Shown here: one piece after another, positions 31,866 through 41,502 of the stretch
Layout: every line of letters begins with the position of its first letter
How positions within the stretch are numbered: the first letter of the stretch is position 1
From: CBDIHH01 sp965279095
Lineage (GTDB): Bacteria > Pseudomonadota > Alphaproteobacteria > Caulobacterales > Caulobacteraceae
Direction of reading: 5' to 3'
Assembly: GCA_965279095.1 (NCBI GenBank)
Contig: CBDIHH010000007.1
Span: 682,001 to 746,000 of the forward strand
DNA length: 64,000 nt
The notes under the pieces: generated by a model
Seen by the model: only the letters and a program-made list of their open reading frames with translations
Told to the model about the DNA's origin: nothing
Database searches by the model: none
Position numbers and translations under genes: made by a program

Positions 31866-32515
31866 GAGTCCGCCGCCGCGCGGGGGGGCGCGCCGACGGC
31901 CAGGAAGCCCATCACCGCCCCCAGGGTCCGGTCGATGGTGGATCGCCAGTCCACGCACGCGCCCTTGTCGGCCTCCGACTCCATCAGGGCCCGGACGATG
32001 GCGGTGACTCCCTGGACGGCGCGGTCGAAGCCGATGTGCGCCAACTCGGCGCGCCGGCGATCGAGCAGGCGGACGAAACTGGCGTACATGCTGCCGTCGC
32101 AGTGGGCGAGGTCGAGATGGGCCTTCAGGCGCCGCTCCTCGGTGTGGATGATGTAGCTGAGCTGAGGGCGGCGGGCGTGCCACTCCACCGCCTTCTCCAG
32201 CAGATCACGCAGGTCGTCCGCCACCGTCGGACCGGCGGCGCCCTCGACCAGCTCGGCGATGCTCTCGGCGAAGGCGTGGGTCTGCTGCTCGATGAGGGCG
32301 ACGAGAATGGCGTCCTTGTTGGGGAAATACTGGTAGAGAGAGCCGATGCTCACCCCGGCGCGCTCGGCCACGGCGTTGGTGTTGAAGCCGGTGAGGCCCT
32401 CGTCCTCCAGAATGTGAGCCGCGCCGGTTAGCACCGCCTCGATGGTGGCCCGCGAGCGGGCCTGGGCGGGGATCTTGCGAGGCCGGGCGTCTGATACCGT
32501 GAGAATGACCATCAC
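31862..32515 (-). CDS. TetR-family transcriptional regulator
   Basis: 217 aa. N-terminal helix-turn-helix (about 43-63: NTNAVAERAGVSIGSLYQYFPNKD) is typical of TetR; the C-terminal ligand-binding half is family-diverse. ATG codons at 32515 and 32512 are both possible. It is divergent from the NodT-adaptor-RND operon and a good palindrome lies 18 bp upstream of its start, so it most likely represses both the efflux operon and itself, released by an efflux substrate. Confidence 0.92.
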   Translation of the reverse strand: MMVILTVSDARPRKIPAQARSRATIEAVLTGAAHILEDEGLTGFNTNAVAERAGVSIGSLYQYFPNKDAILVALIEQQTHAFAESIAELVEGAAGPTVADDLRDLLEKAVEWHARRPQLSYIIHTEERRLKAHLDLAHCDGSMYASFVRLLDRRRAELAHIGFDRAVQGVTAIVRALMESEADKGACVDWRSTIDRTLGAVMGFLAVGAPPRAAADS

Positions 32516-32532
32516 CCTGGAATGCGAGTATG

Positions 32533-32556
32533 GAATGTGAGCAATTACTCATATTC
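32533..32556. promoter_or_regulatory. Predicted TetR operator between tetR and the RND operon
   Basis: GAATGTGAG (32533-32541), a 6-bp centre, then CTCATATTC (32548-32556): half-sites match 8 of 9. A further half-site copy GGAATGCGAG starts at 32519. The site is 18 bp upstream of tetR and 154 bp upstream of the outer membrane gene, as for an autoregulated divergent TetR system. Confidence 0.7.
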
Positions 32557-32709
32557 TACCCTGCGTGGTGCTCTGACAAGGGTCGTTTCGGCCTTTGTTG
32601 CACCTGCGCAATCTGGCCCTGATCTAGCGGGGCTACGGCGCCGTATAGTGGAAGCTCGACTGTAGGGGCCAGACCGTCGGCTTCGTCCTCGTATGTGTGT
32701 GATGGAACG

Positions 32710-34179
32710 ATGAAACGCGCCCTGCTCATTGCCGCCGCCTGCGCGCCGATCCTGGCCGCCTGCGCGTCTGCGGGCCCGCGCAAGCCCGAGGTCGCCCTCC
32801 CCGCCGCCTTCGAGGCGCCGGCGGCCCCCGCGCGGGGCGCGGCCCTGCCGGCGGCCGCGCTGGACCGCTGGTGGACCCTCTATGACGACCCGGCCCTGAC
32901 CGCCCTCATCGAGGAGGCGCTCGGCCGCAGCTTCGACGTGCGCCAGGCCGCCGCCCGGCTGGAGCAGGCGCGCGCGGTCCGCCAGGGTCAGCGCGCCCAG
33001 CTGCTGCTGCCGTCGGGCACCCTCACCGGCGCGGCCACTCGCCAGGGGGGCGACAGCGTCTACAGCGGGACGGGCAGCCAGGGGACCGCCGCGACCAACC
33101 GGTCCGCCGTGGCCAGTGACGGGGGCGATAGCGACGTCTATTCCCTGAACTTCAGCGCCAGCTGGGAGCTGGACCTGTTCGGCCGTCGGCGCGCCGCCGG
33201 CCGGGTGGTGAACGCCGACCTGCGCACGGCCGAATTCACCTACGAGGCCACCCGCTGGTCCCTGGCCGCCGCCATCGCCGATTCCCTATTCCAGGCCCGC
33301 GGCCTGGCCATCCAGCTGCAGGAGGCGCAGGAGACCCTGCGCATCCAGCGCTCTCTATATGACGTCGCCCGGGCCAAGTCCGACCATGGACTGACCCCCT
33401 CCAGCGACGCCGCCCAGACCCTCGCCAACGTCCAGGCCACGCAGGCCCAGGCGGAGGGGCTGAAGGCCCAGCTCAACGGCGCCCGCAGGTCCCTGCTGCT
33501 GCTGCTCGGCCGGGCGACCGATCCCCTGGCCAACCTGCCCGTGCCAGCGACTGTAGGCTCCCCGCCGCCGGTTCCGGCGATCGTGCCGGGCGACCTCCTC
33601 GCCCGCCGCCCCGACGTGCGCGAGGCGCAGTGGCGGCTGGCCTCGGCCGCCGGCCAGCAGACCGTCAACGAACTGGCCCTGTTCCCCACCTTCACCCTGC
33701 AGCCGGGCCTGGGCGTGACCCGGATCGCCGGCGCCGTGTCCAACACCTGGAGCCTGGGCCTGGGCGCGACGACGCCGATCCTGGACATCCCGCGCCTGAT
33801 GGCCAACATCCGCGGCAGCCGGGCCGTCTCCGAACAGCAGGTGCTGGCCTACGAGAAGACCGTGCAGACCGCCTACAGCGAAGCCGAGACCGCCTTCGTC
33901 AACCTCGACTCCGACACCCGCCGGGTTCAGCTGCTGCAGGCGGCCGAGCGCAACGCCGCCTCGGCCTATGACTCCAAGCGCATCGGCTATTCGCGGGGAT
34001 TCAACGACCTGCAGACGACCCTGAACGCCGAGACCGCCTGGCGCCAGGCCCGGGTCAGCCGGGCCGCCGCCGAGGTCACCCTCATGCAGCGCTCGGTGCA
34101 GGTGTTCAAGGCCATCGGCGGCGGCTGGTCCCCCGACGCCCCCGGACGCAGCGCCCTGCCCCCAGGGCGCCCGCAGTGA
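32710..34179 (+). CDS. RND efflux outer membrane lipoprotein, NodT/OprM family
   Basis: 489 aa. Lipobox LAACAS (Cys18) and two outer membrane efflux protein (OEP) repeats: WWTLYDDPALTALIEEAL, ASWELDLFGRRRA, PGDLLARRPDVREAQWRLASA and YDSKRIGYSRGFNDLQTTL. It forms the trimeric channel through the outer membrane for the tripartite pump. The start codon 32710 follows GATGGAACG; an ATG five codons upstream is possible. It overlaps the adaptor region by a few bp, and is first in the operon. Confidence 0.94.
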   Translation: MKRALLIAAACAPILAACASAGPRKPEVALPAAFEAPAAPARGAALPAAALDRWWTLYDDPALTALIEEALGRSFDVRQAAARLEQARAVRQGQRAQLLLPSGTLTGAATRQGGDSVYSGTGSQGTAATNRSAVASDGGDSDVYSLNFSASWELDLFGRRRAAGRVVNADLRTAEFTYEATRWSLAAAIADSLFQARGLAIQLQEAQETLRIQRSLYDVARAKSDHGLTPSSDAAQTLANVQATQAQAEGLKAQLNGARRSLLLLLGRATDPLANLPVPATVGSPPPVPAIVPGDLLARRPDVREAQWRLASAAGQQTVNELALFPTFTLQPGLGVTRIAGAVSNTWSLGLGATTPILDIPRLMANIRGSRAVSEQQVLAYEKTVQTAYSEAETAFVNLDSDTRRVQLLQAAERNAASAYDSKRIGYSRGFNDLQTTLNAETAWRQARVSRAAAEVTLMQRSVQVFKAIGGGWSPDAPGRSALPPGRPQ

Positions 34180-34181
34180 AT

Positions 34182-35246
34182 ATGAGAGCCAAGATGACAT
34201 ACCCCCGCCTGCTCGCCGCCGCCGCCCTCGCGGCGGTCGCCGGGCTGTCCCTGCAGGGCTGCAACAAGCCGGAGCCCGCGGCCACGGCCCAGGCGGCGCG
34301 CGCCGTCCGCGTCGCCCGGGTCGAGCTGCAGCCGCTGAACGGCATGCTCACCGCCTCGGGGTTGCTGGTCTCGCGCGAGGAGGCCGCCCTGGCCTCGGAG
34401 CTCGCCGGCTACCGGGTCGCCAAGGTCCTGGTCGACCAGGGCGCCTGGGTGCGCGAGGGCCAGCCCATGGTCCAGCTGGACGACACCCTGCTGCGCTCGC
34501 AGATCGCCACCCAGCAAGTGGCCGCCGAGCGCGCCGAATCGGAGGCCGAACGGGTCGCCGATCTCGACGGCAAGGGCGTACTCTCGCAGGAGGATATCGA
34601 CGCCCGCCGGTTCGCCGCGCGCAGCGCCCGCGCCTCCCTGAACGACCTGAAGGTGCGCCAGTCGCGCATGATCATCCGCGCCCCTGTGGGCGGCCTGGTG
34701 CTGGAACGCACGGTTCGCCCCGGAGACCTGTCGGGGGGCACGCCCATGTTCCGCCTGGCCCGCGGCGGCCAGGTTGAGGTCGCCGCCGAGGTGCCCGAGG
34801 GGGCCCTGGGACGGCTTCGGGCCGGCCAGACCGCCACCGTCACCCTCCCCGACGGCGGCCAGGTGACCGGACGGGTGCGGCTGATCAGCCCCGAGGTGGA
34901 CCAGCAGAGCAAGCTCGGCGTCGCCCGGGTGACCCTGCCGGTGTCGCCCAAGCTGCGCCCGGGCGGCTATGCCCAGGTGGTGTTCCGCGATGTCGACCGC
35001 CCCGCCCTGGTGGCGCCGGAGAAGGCCGTCAACTACGACGCCGACGGCGCCTATGTGATGGTCGTCGACAACGCCGACCGCGTGCGCCGCGTGACCGTCA
35101 AGACGGGGGCGCGGGCCCAGGGCTTCGTCGAGCTGCTGCAGGGCCCGGCCGCCGGCGCCCGGGTGCTGCTGACCGGGGCGACCTTCGTCCTCGAGGGTGA
35201 CAAGGTGAAACCCACCCTGGCGACGGCGGCGGCGGGAGCCCGCTGA
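34182..35246 (+). CDS. RND efflux periplasmic adaptor (HlyD/MFP family)
   Basis: About 354 aa. Lipobox LQGC after a hydrophobic segment gives a lipid anchor. Barrel-sandwich and hairpin parts: NGMLTASGLLVSREEAALASELAGYRV, YRVAKVLVDQGAWVREGQPMVQLDDTLL, a helical hairpin around 115-165, and IIRAPVGGLVLERTVRPGDLSGGTPMF. It bridges the inner membrane pump and the channel. Starts at 34176 (GTG), 34182 and 34194 are possible. It overlaps the pump gene by one base (TGATG). Confidence 0.93.
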   Translation: MRAKMTYPRLLAAAALAAVAGLSLQGCNKPEPAATAQAARAVRVARVELQPLNGMLTASGLLVSREEAALASELAGYRVAKVLVDQGAWVREGQPMVQLDDTLLRSQIATQQVAAERAESEAERVADLDGKGVLSQEDIDARRFAARSARASLNDLKVRQSRMIIRAPVGGLVLERTVRPGDLSGGTPMFRLARGGQVEVAAEVPEGALGRLRAGQTATVTLPDGGQVTGRVRLISPEVDQQSKLGVARVTLPVSPKLRPGGYAQVVFRDVDRPALVAPEKAVNYDADGAYVMVVDNADRVRRVTVKTGARAQGFVELLQGPAAGARVLLTGATFVLEGDKVKPTLATAAAGAR

Positions 35247-38200
35247 TGAACCTGAAGGTCTCCACCTGGGCCATCCGCAACCCGGTCCCGGTCACTATCC
35301 TGTTCGCGGCCCTGCTGATCGCCGGCATCGCCTCGTACAGCCAGGTGCCGGTCAAGGCCTATCCGGACGTGACCTTCCCCGTCGTCAACGTCAGCGTCAG
35401 CCAGGCCGGCGCGGCGCCGTCGGAGATGGAAAGCCAGATCACCCGCATCGTCGAGGACGCCGCCTCCAGCGTTCCCGGGGTCAAGCACGTGACCTCGACG
35501 GTGACCCTGGGCTCCTCGCAGACGGCGGTGGAGTTCGAGGTGGGCAACGAGCCGCAGAAGGCGCTCGACGATGTCCGCGCCGCCGTGGATCGGGTCCGCG
35601 TCAACCTGCCGGCCGGGATCGATCCGCCCGACGTGGCGCGCTTCGACTTCGACAGCGCGCCGATGCTCTACTATGCGGTGACCTCCAAGACGATGAGCTC
35701 CACCGAGCTGTCGTGGTTCATCGACAACACCGTGGCCCGGGCGGTGCAGGGCACCGAGGGCATCGGCCAGGTCACCCGCACGGGCGGGCTGGACCGGGAG
35801 ATCAATGTCCTGCTCGACGCCCAGCGGATGAACGCCCTGGGCGTCACCGCGCCGCAGATCAACGTGGCCCTGCGCCAGTTCGTCAGCGACTCCTCCGGCG
35901 GCCGCGCCGTCATCGGCGACCGCGAGCTGACCGTGCGCGTGCTCGGCGGAACCGCCACCGTCGACCAGCTGCGCAACATCCAGATCCCCATCGGCGCCGG
36001 CCGCTATGTGCGCCTGGGCGATATCGCCGAGGTCGGCGACGGCGCCGGCGAGCGCCGCGGCTTCGCCCGCATGAACAACGAGCCGGTGGCCTCCTTCCAG
36101 ATCACCAAGACCAAGCACGCCAGCGAGGTGCAGACCGAGGCGCGGGTGCTGAAGGTCATGGACAAGCTGGCCGCCGACCATCCCGACGTCACCTTCGTCA
36201 AGGTTCTGTCCACGGTGGACGACGTCCGCTCCAGCTTCGACGCCACCACCCATGTGCTGCTCGAGGGCATGCTGCTGGCGGCCCTGGTGGTGTTCGTCTT
36301 CCTGCGCGACTGGCGCGCGACCCTGATCGCGGCGGTGGCCATGCCCCTGTCGCTGATCCCCACCTTCACGGCGATGAAGCTGTTCGGCTTCAGCCTCAAC
36401 ACCGTCACCCTGCTGTCCCTGACCCTGGTGATCGGCATCCTGGTGGATGACGCCATCGTCGAGGTGGAGAACATCCAGAAGCGGATCGAGCGCGGGGCGC
36501 GGCCCTACCAGGCCTCCATCGAAGGCGCCGACGCCATCGGCCTGGCCGTGGTGGCGACCACCTTCACCATCGTCATGGTGTTCCTGCCGGTCTCCAGCAT
36601 GCCCAGCATCGTGGGCCAGTTCTTCCGCGAGTTCGGCATCACCGTGGCCGTGGCGGTGCTGTTCTCGCTGCTCGTGGCGCGCCTGGTGACCCCGCTGATG
36701 GCCGCCTATTTCCTGGCGCCCTCGCACAATCCCGCGCCACCCAAGCCCCTTCCCAGCCTGTACCAGCGCACCCTGGACTGGGCGCTCGACCACCGCTGGC
36801 TGGCCAGCGCGGTGGGCGGCGCCTTCTTCTTCAGCACCCTGATCCTGGCGGCCACCCTGCCCAAGGGCTTCCAGCCCACCACCAACGCCGACTTCGTCTA
36901 TCTAGGCCTGGACGGCCAGCCCGGCTCCACCCGCGAGGACATGAGCCGCGCGGACCGGCAGCTCGTCGACCTGATGCGCAAACACCCGGAGGTGGACACC
37001 GTCTTTTCGCAGATCGGCTCCACCGGCGCGAACGGGGACATCGGCTCCGGCCGGGTCATCGTCCTGCTGCGCAAGGACCGCGACGTGACCAGTTCGCAGT
37101 TCAAGGACCGCATCCGGCCGGAACTGCGCCAGGTGGCCGACGCCCGGGTGACCATCCAGGCCGAGGGCGGCCCCGGGGGCGTCAGCGACGTGGAGATCAT
37201 CCTGGCCAGCCAGGACTCCCGCGCCCTGGCCAAGGCCCAGGGGGACCTGCTTCGGCAGATGCGCGACGTCAAGGAAATCGCCGAGCCGCGCCCGTCGCCG
37301 CCGCCGGCCTCCCCCGAGCTGATCATCCGCCCCAAGGCGGCCGAGGCCGCGCGCCTCAATGTCTCGGCGGACGCCATCGCCCAGATCGCCCGGGTGGCGA
37401 CCCTGGGCGACATCGACGCCAATACGCCGAAGTTCTCGGAAGGCGAGCGACGCCTGCCTATCCGCGTGCGCCTGCCGGAGACCGCCCGCGCCGATCTGGA
37501 CGTCATCGGCCAGCTCGCCGTGCCGACCCTCGACGGCAAGACCACGCCCCTGTCCAGCGTCGCCGACATCAGCTTCGAGCCCGGCCCCGGCCGCATCCTG
37601 CGCTATGACCGCGAGCGGCGGGCCTCGGTGCAGGCGGACTTGGCCGGCAAGGCCATCATCGGCCAGGCCAATTCGGCCATCGAGAAGCTGCCGATCATGA
37701 AGAACCTGCCGGCCGGGGTTCGCCAGGCCCAGGGGGGCGACTCCGAGGCCATGGCCAACCTGTTCGGCGGCATCCTAGGCGCCATGCTGGCGGGGGTGGC
37801 GCTCATGTACGGCGTGCTGGTGTTGCTGTTCGGCAGCTTCTTCAAGCCGCTGACCATCCTGTCCGCCCTGCCCCTGTCCCTGGGCGGCGCCTTCATCGCC
37901 CTGTCCGTCTGCGGTCTGGCCCTGAACCTGCCGGTGATGATCGGCATGCTGATGCTGCTGGGGGTGGCGGCCAAGAACTCCATCCTGCTGGTGGAGTTCG
38001 CCATCGAGGCCGAGCGCGCCGGCATGAGCCGGTTCGAGGCCCTGCAGAGCGCCTGCCGCGAGCGGTCTCGGCCCATCGTCATGACCACCATGGCGATGAC
38101 CGCCGGCATGCTGCCCACGGCCTTGGGCATCGGCCAGGGGGCCGAATGGCGCCAACCGATGGCGGTGGGGGTGATCGGCGGGCTGATCAGCTCCACCCTG

Positions 38201-38332
38201 CTGTCGCTGGTCCTGGTGCCGGTGGTCTATGAGTTCGTCGACGATTTCGAGAAGTGGCTGCGGCCCTTCCTCGGCCGCCTGACGACCCCCCGGGACCCGC
38301 CGCTGGCGCCCGCGCCGGAGGACCGTCTCTAG
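35246..38332 (+). CDS. RND-family efflux pump (AcrB/MexF-like)
   Basis: 1028 aa, two repeats of transmembrane helices with large periplasmic loops. Proton-relay residues: the Asp pair in VIGILVDDAIVEVENI (TM4) and the Lys in GVAAKNSILLVEFAIE (TM10). It uses proton motive force to drive drugs or metabolites out. Its N-terminus (WAIRNPVPVTILFAALLIAGI) and YPDVTFPVVNVSVSQAGAAP place it in the HAE1-like but divergent single-pump branch. It is the last of the NodT-adaptor-pump operon; TetR is divergent. Substrate unknown. Confidence 0.95.
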   Translation: MNLKVSTWAIRNPVPVTILFAALLIAGIASYSQVPVKAYPDVTFPVVNVSVSQAGAAPSEMESQITRIVEDAASSVPGVKHVTSTVTLGSSQTAVEFEVGNEPQKALDDVRAAVDRVRVNLPAGIDPPDVARFDFDSAPMLYYAVTSKTMSSTELSWFIDNTVARAVQGTEGIGQVTRTGGLDREINVLLDAQRMNALGVTAPQINVALRQFVSDSSGGRAVIGDRELTVRVLGGTATVDQLRNIQIPIGAGRYVRLGDIAEVGDGAGERRGFARMNNEPVASFQITKTKHASEVQTEARVLKVMDKLAADHPDVTFVKVLSTVDDVRSSFDATTHVLLEGMLLAALVVFVFLRDWRATLIAAVAMPLSLIPTFTAMKLFGFSLNTVTLLSLTLVIGILVDDAIVEVENIQKRIERGARPYQASIEGADAIGLAVVATTFTIVMVFLPVSSMPSIVGQFFREFGITVAVAVLFSLLVARLVTPLMAAYFLAPSHNPAPPKPLPSLYQRTLDWALDHRWLASAVGGAFFFSTLILAATLPKGFQPTTNADFVYLGLDGQPGSTREDMSRADRQLVDLMRKHPEVDTVFSQIGSTGANGDIGSGRVIVLLRKDRDVTSSQFKDRIRPELRQVADARVTIQAEGGPGGVSDVEIILASQDSRALAKAQGDLLRQMRDVKEIAEPRPSPPPASPELIIRPKAAEAARLNVSADAIAQIARVATLGDIDANTPKFSEGERRLPIRVRLPETARADLDVIGQLAVPTLDGKTTPLSSVADISFEPGPGRILRYDRERRASVQADLAGKAIIGQANSAIEKLPIMKNLPAGVRQAQGGDSEAMANLFGGILGAMLAGVALMYGVLVLLFGSFFKPLTILSALPLSLGGAFIALSVCGLALNLPVMIGMLMLLGVAAKNSILLVEFAIEAERAGMSRFEALQSACRERSRPIVMTTMAMTAGMLPTALGIGQGAEWRQPMAVGVIGGLISSTLLSLVLVPVVYEFVDDFEKWLRPFLGRLTTPRDPPLAPAPEDRL

Positions 38333-38463
38333 GTCCCGCTTGAACTGCGGCCCGGCCCGGACGACGGTCTGCTGCTGCGATTCGGATCGCGCGGCCCGGT
38401 CGCGACGCCTCCAAAGCGTCACGCCCCGGCGCTAGACGTCCGACCGCCTCGGAAGGTTTGACC

Positions 38464-39918
38464 ATGATCCGCGCCCGCCGAACCCGAATCCTCGCCACCC
38501 TCGGCCCAGCGAGCAACACGGTGGAGACCATCACCGCCCTGGCGCGGGCGGGGGCGGACGTGTTCCGCCTGAACTTCAGCCACGGCAGCCACGAGGACCA
38601 CGCGGGCAGCTTCGCCGCCGTCCGCCAGGTGGAGGCGGCGGTGGACCGGCCCCTCGGCATCCTCGCCGACCTGCAGGGCCCCAAGCTGCGGCTGGGGCGG
38701 TTCGCCGACGGCGGGGTCAACCTGGCCCTGGGCGCCAAATTCCGGCTCGATCTCGACGAGACCCCCGGCGACGCGCGACGGGTGTGCCTGCCCCACCCCG
38801 AGATGTTCGCGGCCATGCGGCCGGGCGCCGAGCTGATGATCGACGACGGGCGAGTGCGGCTGAAGGTCGACGCCTGCGGCAAGGATTTCGCCGACACCCA
38901 CCTGGTCGCCGGCGCGAGGCTGTCGGACCGCAAGGGTCTGATGCTGCGCGGCGGCGGCGTCCTGCCCCTGCCCGCCCTCACCGCCAAGGACCGCCTGGAC
39001 CTGGCCTTCGCCCTGCGCCTGGGGGTGGACTGGATCGCCCTGTCGTTCGTCCAGCGGCCCGAGGACATGGCCGAGCTGCGCCGCATCGTCGAGGGCCGCG
39101 CCGCGGTCCTGGCCAAGATCGAGAAACAGTCGGCGCTGGAGGAACTGGAGGCGATCCTTGACCTCTCCGACGGCCTGATGGTGGCGCGCGGCGACCTCGG
39201 GGTGGAGATGGCGCCCGAGGAGGTGCCGGTGGCCCAGAAGGTCATCCTGCGGGCCGCGCGGCGCCGCGGGGTGCCGGTGATCGTCGCTACCCAGATGCTG
39301 GAATCGATGACGTCCTCGGCCACCCCCACCCGGGCCGAGGCCTCGGACGTGGCCAACGCCGTCTATGAGGGGGCCGACGCCCTGATGTTGTCCGCGGAGA
39401 CCGCCGCCGGGGACTATCCGGTGGAGGCGGTGCAGATGATGAACCAGATCATCGAGCGCGTGGAGCGCGACCCCCACTGGCCTGAGCTGATGGACGCCGA
39501 GCACGGCGCCCTGGACGATTTCGACGCCGACGTCCTCGTCGCGGCGGCCGGCCGGGCGGCGCAGGTGCGCGGGACCACCTGCCTGGTGGCCTTCACCACC
39601 ACCGGCGGCACCGCCCGGCGACTGGCGCGCGAGCGGCCCCTGCAGCCTGTCCTGGCCCTGACTCCCGACCCCGCCGTGGCCCACCGCCTGACCCTGGTCT
39701 GGGGCCTGGAGGCGCGCATCGCCGCCCAGCCCGACAGCCTGGAGTCCATGACCGACGAGGCAGTGGGGATCGCCGCGGACCTGGGCCTCGCGCCCCCCGG
39801 CTGCCGCATCCTGATCGTGGCCGGCACGCCCTTCGGCGCGCCCGGCGCCGCCAACATCCTGCGCCTCGCCCATGCCCCGGCTCCGCCCTCGCGCCAGAAA
39901 CGCGGCGGGACCTCCTGA
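38464..39918 (+). CDS. pyk: Pyruvate kinase
   Basis: 484 aa. It transfers phosphate from PEP to ADP. Motifs: RRTRILATLGPAS, FRLNFSHGSHEDH, ILADLQGPKLRLG, the catalytic VLAKIEKQSALE, MVARGDLGVEM and ATQMLESMTSSATPTRAEASDVANAVYEGADALMLSAETA. The ATG is at 38464 after GGAAGG. The next gene dgoK begins 20 bp downstream, and dgoA ends in pyruvate plus glyceraldehyde-3-phosphate, so they may share a transcript. A 131-bp gap to the RND operon holds no obvious terminator. Confidence 0.96.
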   Translation: MIRARRTRILATLGPASNTVETITALARAGADVFRLNFSHGSHEDHAGSFAAVRQVEAAVDRPLGILADLQGPKLRLGRFADGGVNLALGAKFRLDLDETPGDARRVCLPHPEMFAAMRPGAELMIDDGRVRLKVDACGKDFADTHLVAGARLSDRKGLMLRGGGVLPLPALTAKDRLDLAFALRLGVDWIALSFVQRPEDMAELRRIVEGRAAVLAKIEKQSALEELEAILDLSDGLMVARGDLGVEMAPEEVPVAQKVILRAARRRGVPVIVATQMLESMTSSATPTRAEASDVANAVYEGADALMLSAETAAGDYPVEAVQMMNQIIERVERDPHWPELMDAEHGALDDFDADVLVAAAGRAAQVRGTTCLVAFTTTGGTARRLARERPLQPVLALTPDPAVAHRLTLVWGLEARIAAQPDSLESMTDEAVGIAADLGLAPPGCRILIVAGTPFGAPGAANILRLAHAPAPPSRQKRGGTS

Positions 39919-39937
39919 GCGGCTCGGCCGTTAGGCG

Positions 39938-40879
39938 ATGATGACCAGCGCTTCCAATACCCCTACCCCCGGCCCCTTCCTGGCCTGCGACTGGGGCACC
40001 AGCAATCTGCGCGCCTGGGTGTTGGAAGCGGACGGCTCGGTGCGCGAGGGCCGCAAGTTTCCCTGGGGGGTGGCCAAGCTGCAGCCGGGCGAGGCCATTC
40101 ACATCCTTCGCGACGAGATCCGCCCCGGCCTGTCGGCCCAGGACCTGCCGGCGATCCTGTGCGGCATGGTCGGCTCGGCCCTCGGCATCGCCGCCGTCCC
40201 CTATGTGGACTGCCCGGTCGACGCGGCGGCGCTGGCGTCGCGCATGCACCGGGTCGAGGGAGACGGCCCCGAGACCTATCTGGTGCCCGGCCTGCGATGC
40301 CTGAGGCCGAACGGCGATCCGGACGTGATCCGCGGCGAGGAGACCAAGGTGCTCGGCTGGCTGGCCCTGGACCCGGCCCGCCGCCGGGGAGAGCGGGTGC
40401 TGTGCCTGCCCGGCACCCACGGCAAATGGATCCTGGTGCGCGACGGGCGCATCGAACGGTTCCTCACCGCCATGTCCGGCGAGCTGTTCGACGTGCTCTC
40501 CCACTACAGCGTGCTGCGTTCGGACGACCCCGCCGACGACGAGGCCGCCTTCGACGCCGGGGTCGAGGCGGGACGGGGCGAGGACGCCCTGGCGTCGCGC
40601 CTGTTCGCCGTCCGCTCCAAGGTCGTCGGCGGGGATCTGCCGGCGGACAAGGCCCGGTCCTACCTGTCGGGCCTGCTGATCGGCGACGAGACGACCCGCA
40701 TGGCGCGCAGCTTCAGCCTCGACGGCAAGACCCCCGTGGCGCTGGTGGGCGAGCCCCATCTTTGCGTCTGGTACGAGCGCGCCTTGGGGGCGCTCGGCAT
40801 GGGCTGCGAGGCTGCGCCCGGCGACGATCCGGTGCTGGCCGGGCTCCGGATCCTGCATCAGAAGGGCGAGACGGCATGA
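39938..40879 (+). CDS. dgoK: 2-dehydro-3-deoxygalactonokinase
   Basis: 313 aa. DgoK phosphorylates 2-keto-3-deoxygalactonate at position 6. ACDWGTSNLRAWVL is the phosphate-binding start, VIRGEETKVLGWL and CLPGTHGKWILVRDGRI are family motifs, and LSGLLIGDE follows. It is the first half of a dgoK-dgoA pair with ATGA overlap. The galactonate dehydratase and its regulator are not in the window. Confidence 0.94.
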   Translation: MMTSASNTPTPGPFLACDWGTSNLRAWVLEADGSVREGRKFPWGVAKLQPGEAIHILRDEIRPGLSAQDLPAILCGMVGSALGIAAVPYVDCPVDAAALASRMHRVEGDGPETYLVPGLRCLRPNGDPDVIRGEETKVLGWLALDPARRRGERVLCLPGTHGKWILVRDGRIERFLTAMSGELFDVLSHYSVLRSDDPADDEAAFDAGVEAGRGEDALASRLFAVRSKVVGGDLPADKARSYLSGLLIGDETTRMARSFSLDGKTPVALVGEPHLCVWYERALGALGMGCEAAPGDDPVLAGLRILHQKGETA

Positions 40880-41502
40880 CTCCGCAACAGGCGTTGGACG
40901 ACCTGCCCCTGGTGGCCATCATCCGCGGGGTGACCCCCGACGAGGTGGTCGACATCGGCGAGGCCCTGTACGCCGAAGGGGTGCGCCTGGTGGAGGTGCC
41001 GCTCAACTCCCCCCGCCCCCTGGACAGCATCCGCCGCCTCGCCGAGGCGTTTTCAGGCCGCCTGGCCTGCGGGGGCGGGACCCTGCTCACCCCGCAGCAC
41101 TGCGACGACGTTGCCGAGGCCGGCGGCCGCATCGCCGTCTCGCCCAACACCGACCCCGCGGTGATCGCCCGCTCCCTCGCCCTCGGCCTCACCCCCATGC
41201 CGGGGTTCGGCTCGTGCAGCGAGGCCTTCGCGGCGCTCCATGCCGGGGCCCGCATCCTCAAGCTGTTCCCCGCCTCCACCTATGGCCCCGGGCACCTCAA
41301 GCAGCTGAAGGCGGTGCTGCCGCCCGAGGCCATCGTGGCCCCCGTGGGCGGCGTCGGACCTGACCAGATCGCGGACTGGTGGGCCGCCGGGGCGCGCGCC
41401 TTCGGCATCGGCGGCGAGATCTATCGCCCGGGCGACACCCCCGCCGTGGTGCGCGGCAAGGCCCGCGCCCTGGTGGCCGCCGTCAGGGAGGCCCGCGGAT
41501 GA
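40876..41502 (+). CDS. dgoA: 2-dehydro-3-deoxy-6-phosphogalactonate aldolase
   Basis: 208 aa, KDPG/KDPGal class I aldolase. VAIIRGVTPDEVVDIGEAL starts the barrel; the family Glu (VRLVEVPLNSPRP), substrate-binding CGGGTLL, and the Schiff-base Lys in RILKLFPAS are present. It splits KDPGal to pyruvate and glyceraldehyde-3-phosphate. It overlaps dgoK and the ligase gene by ATGA at both ends. Confidence 0.95.
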   Translation: MTPQQALDDLPLVAIIRGVTPDEVVDIGEALYAEGVRLVEVPLNSPRPLDSIRRLAEAFSGRLACGGGTLLTPQHCDDVAEAGGRIAVSPNTDPAVIARSLALGLTPMPGFGSCSEAFAALHAGARILKLFPASTYGPGHLKQLKAVLPPEAIVAPVGGVGPDQIADWWAAGARAFGIGGEIYRPGDTPAVVRGKARALVAAVREARG

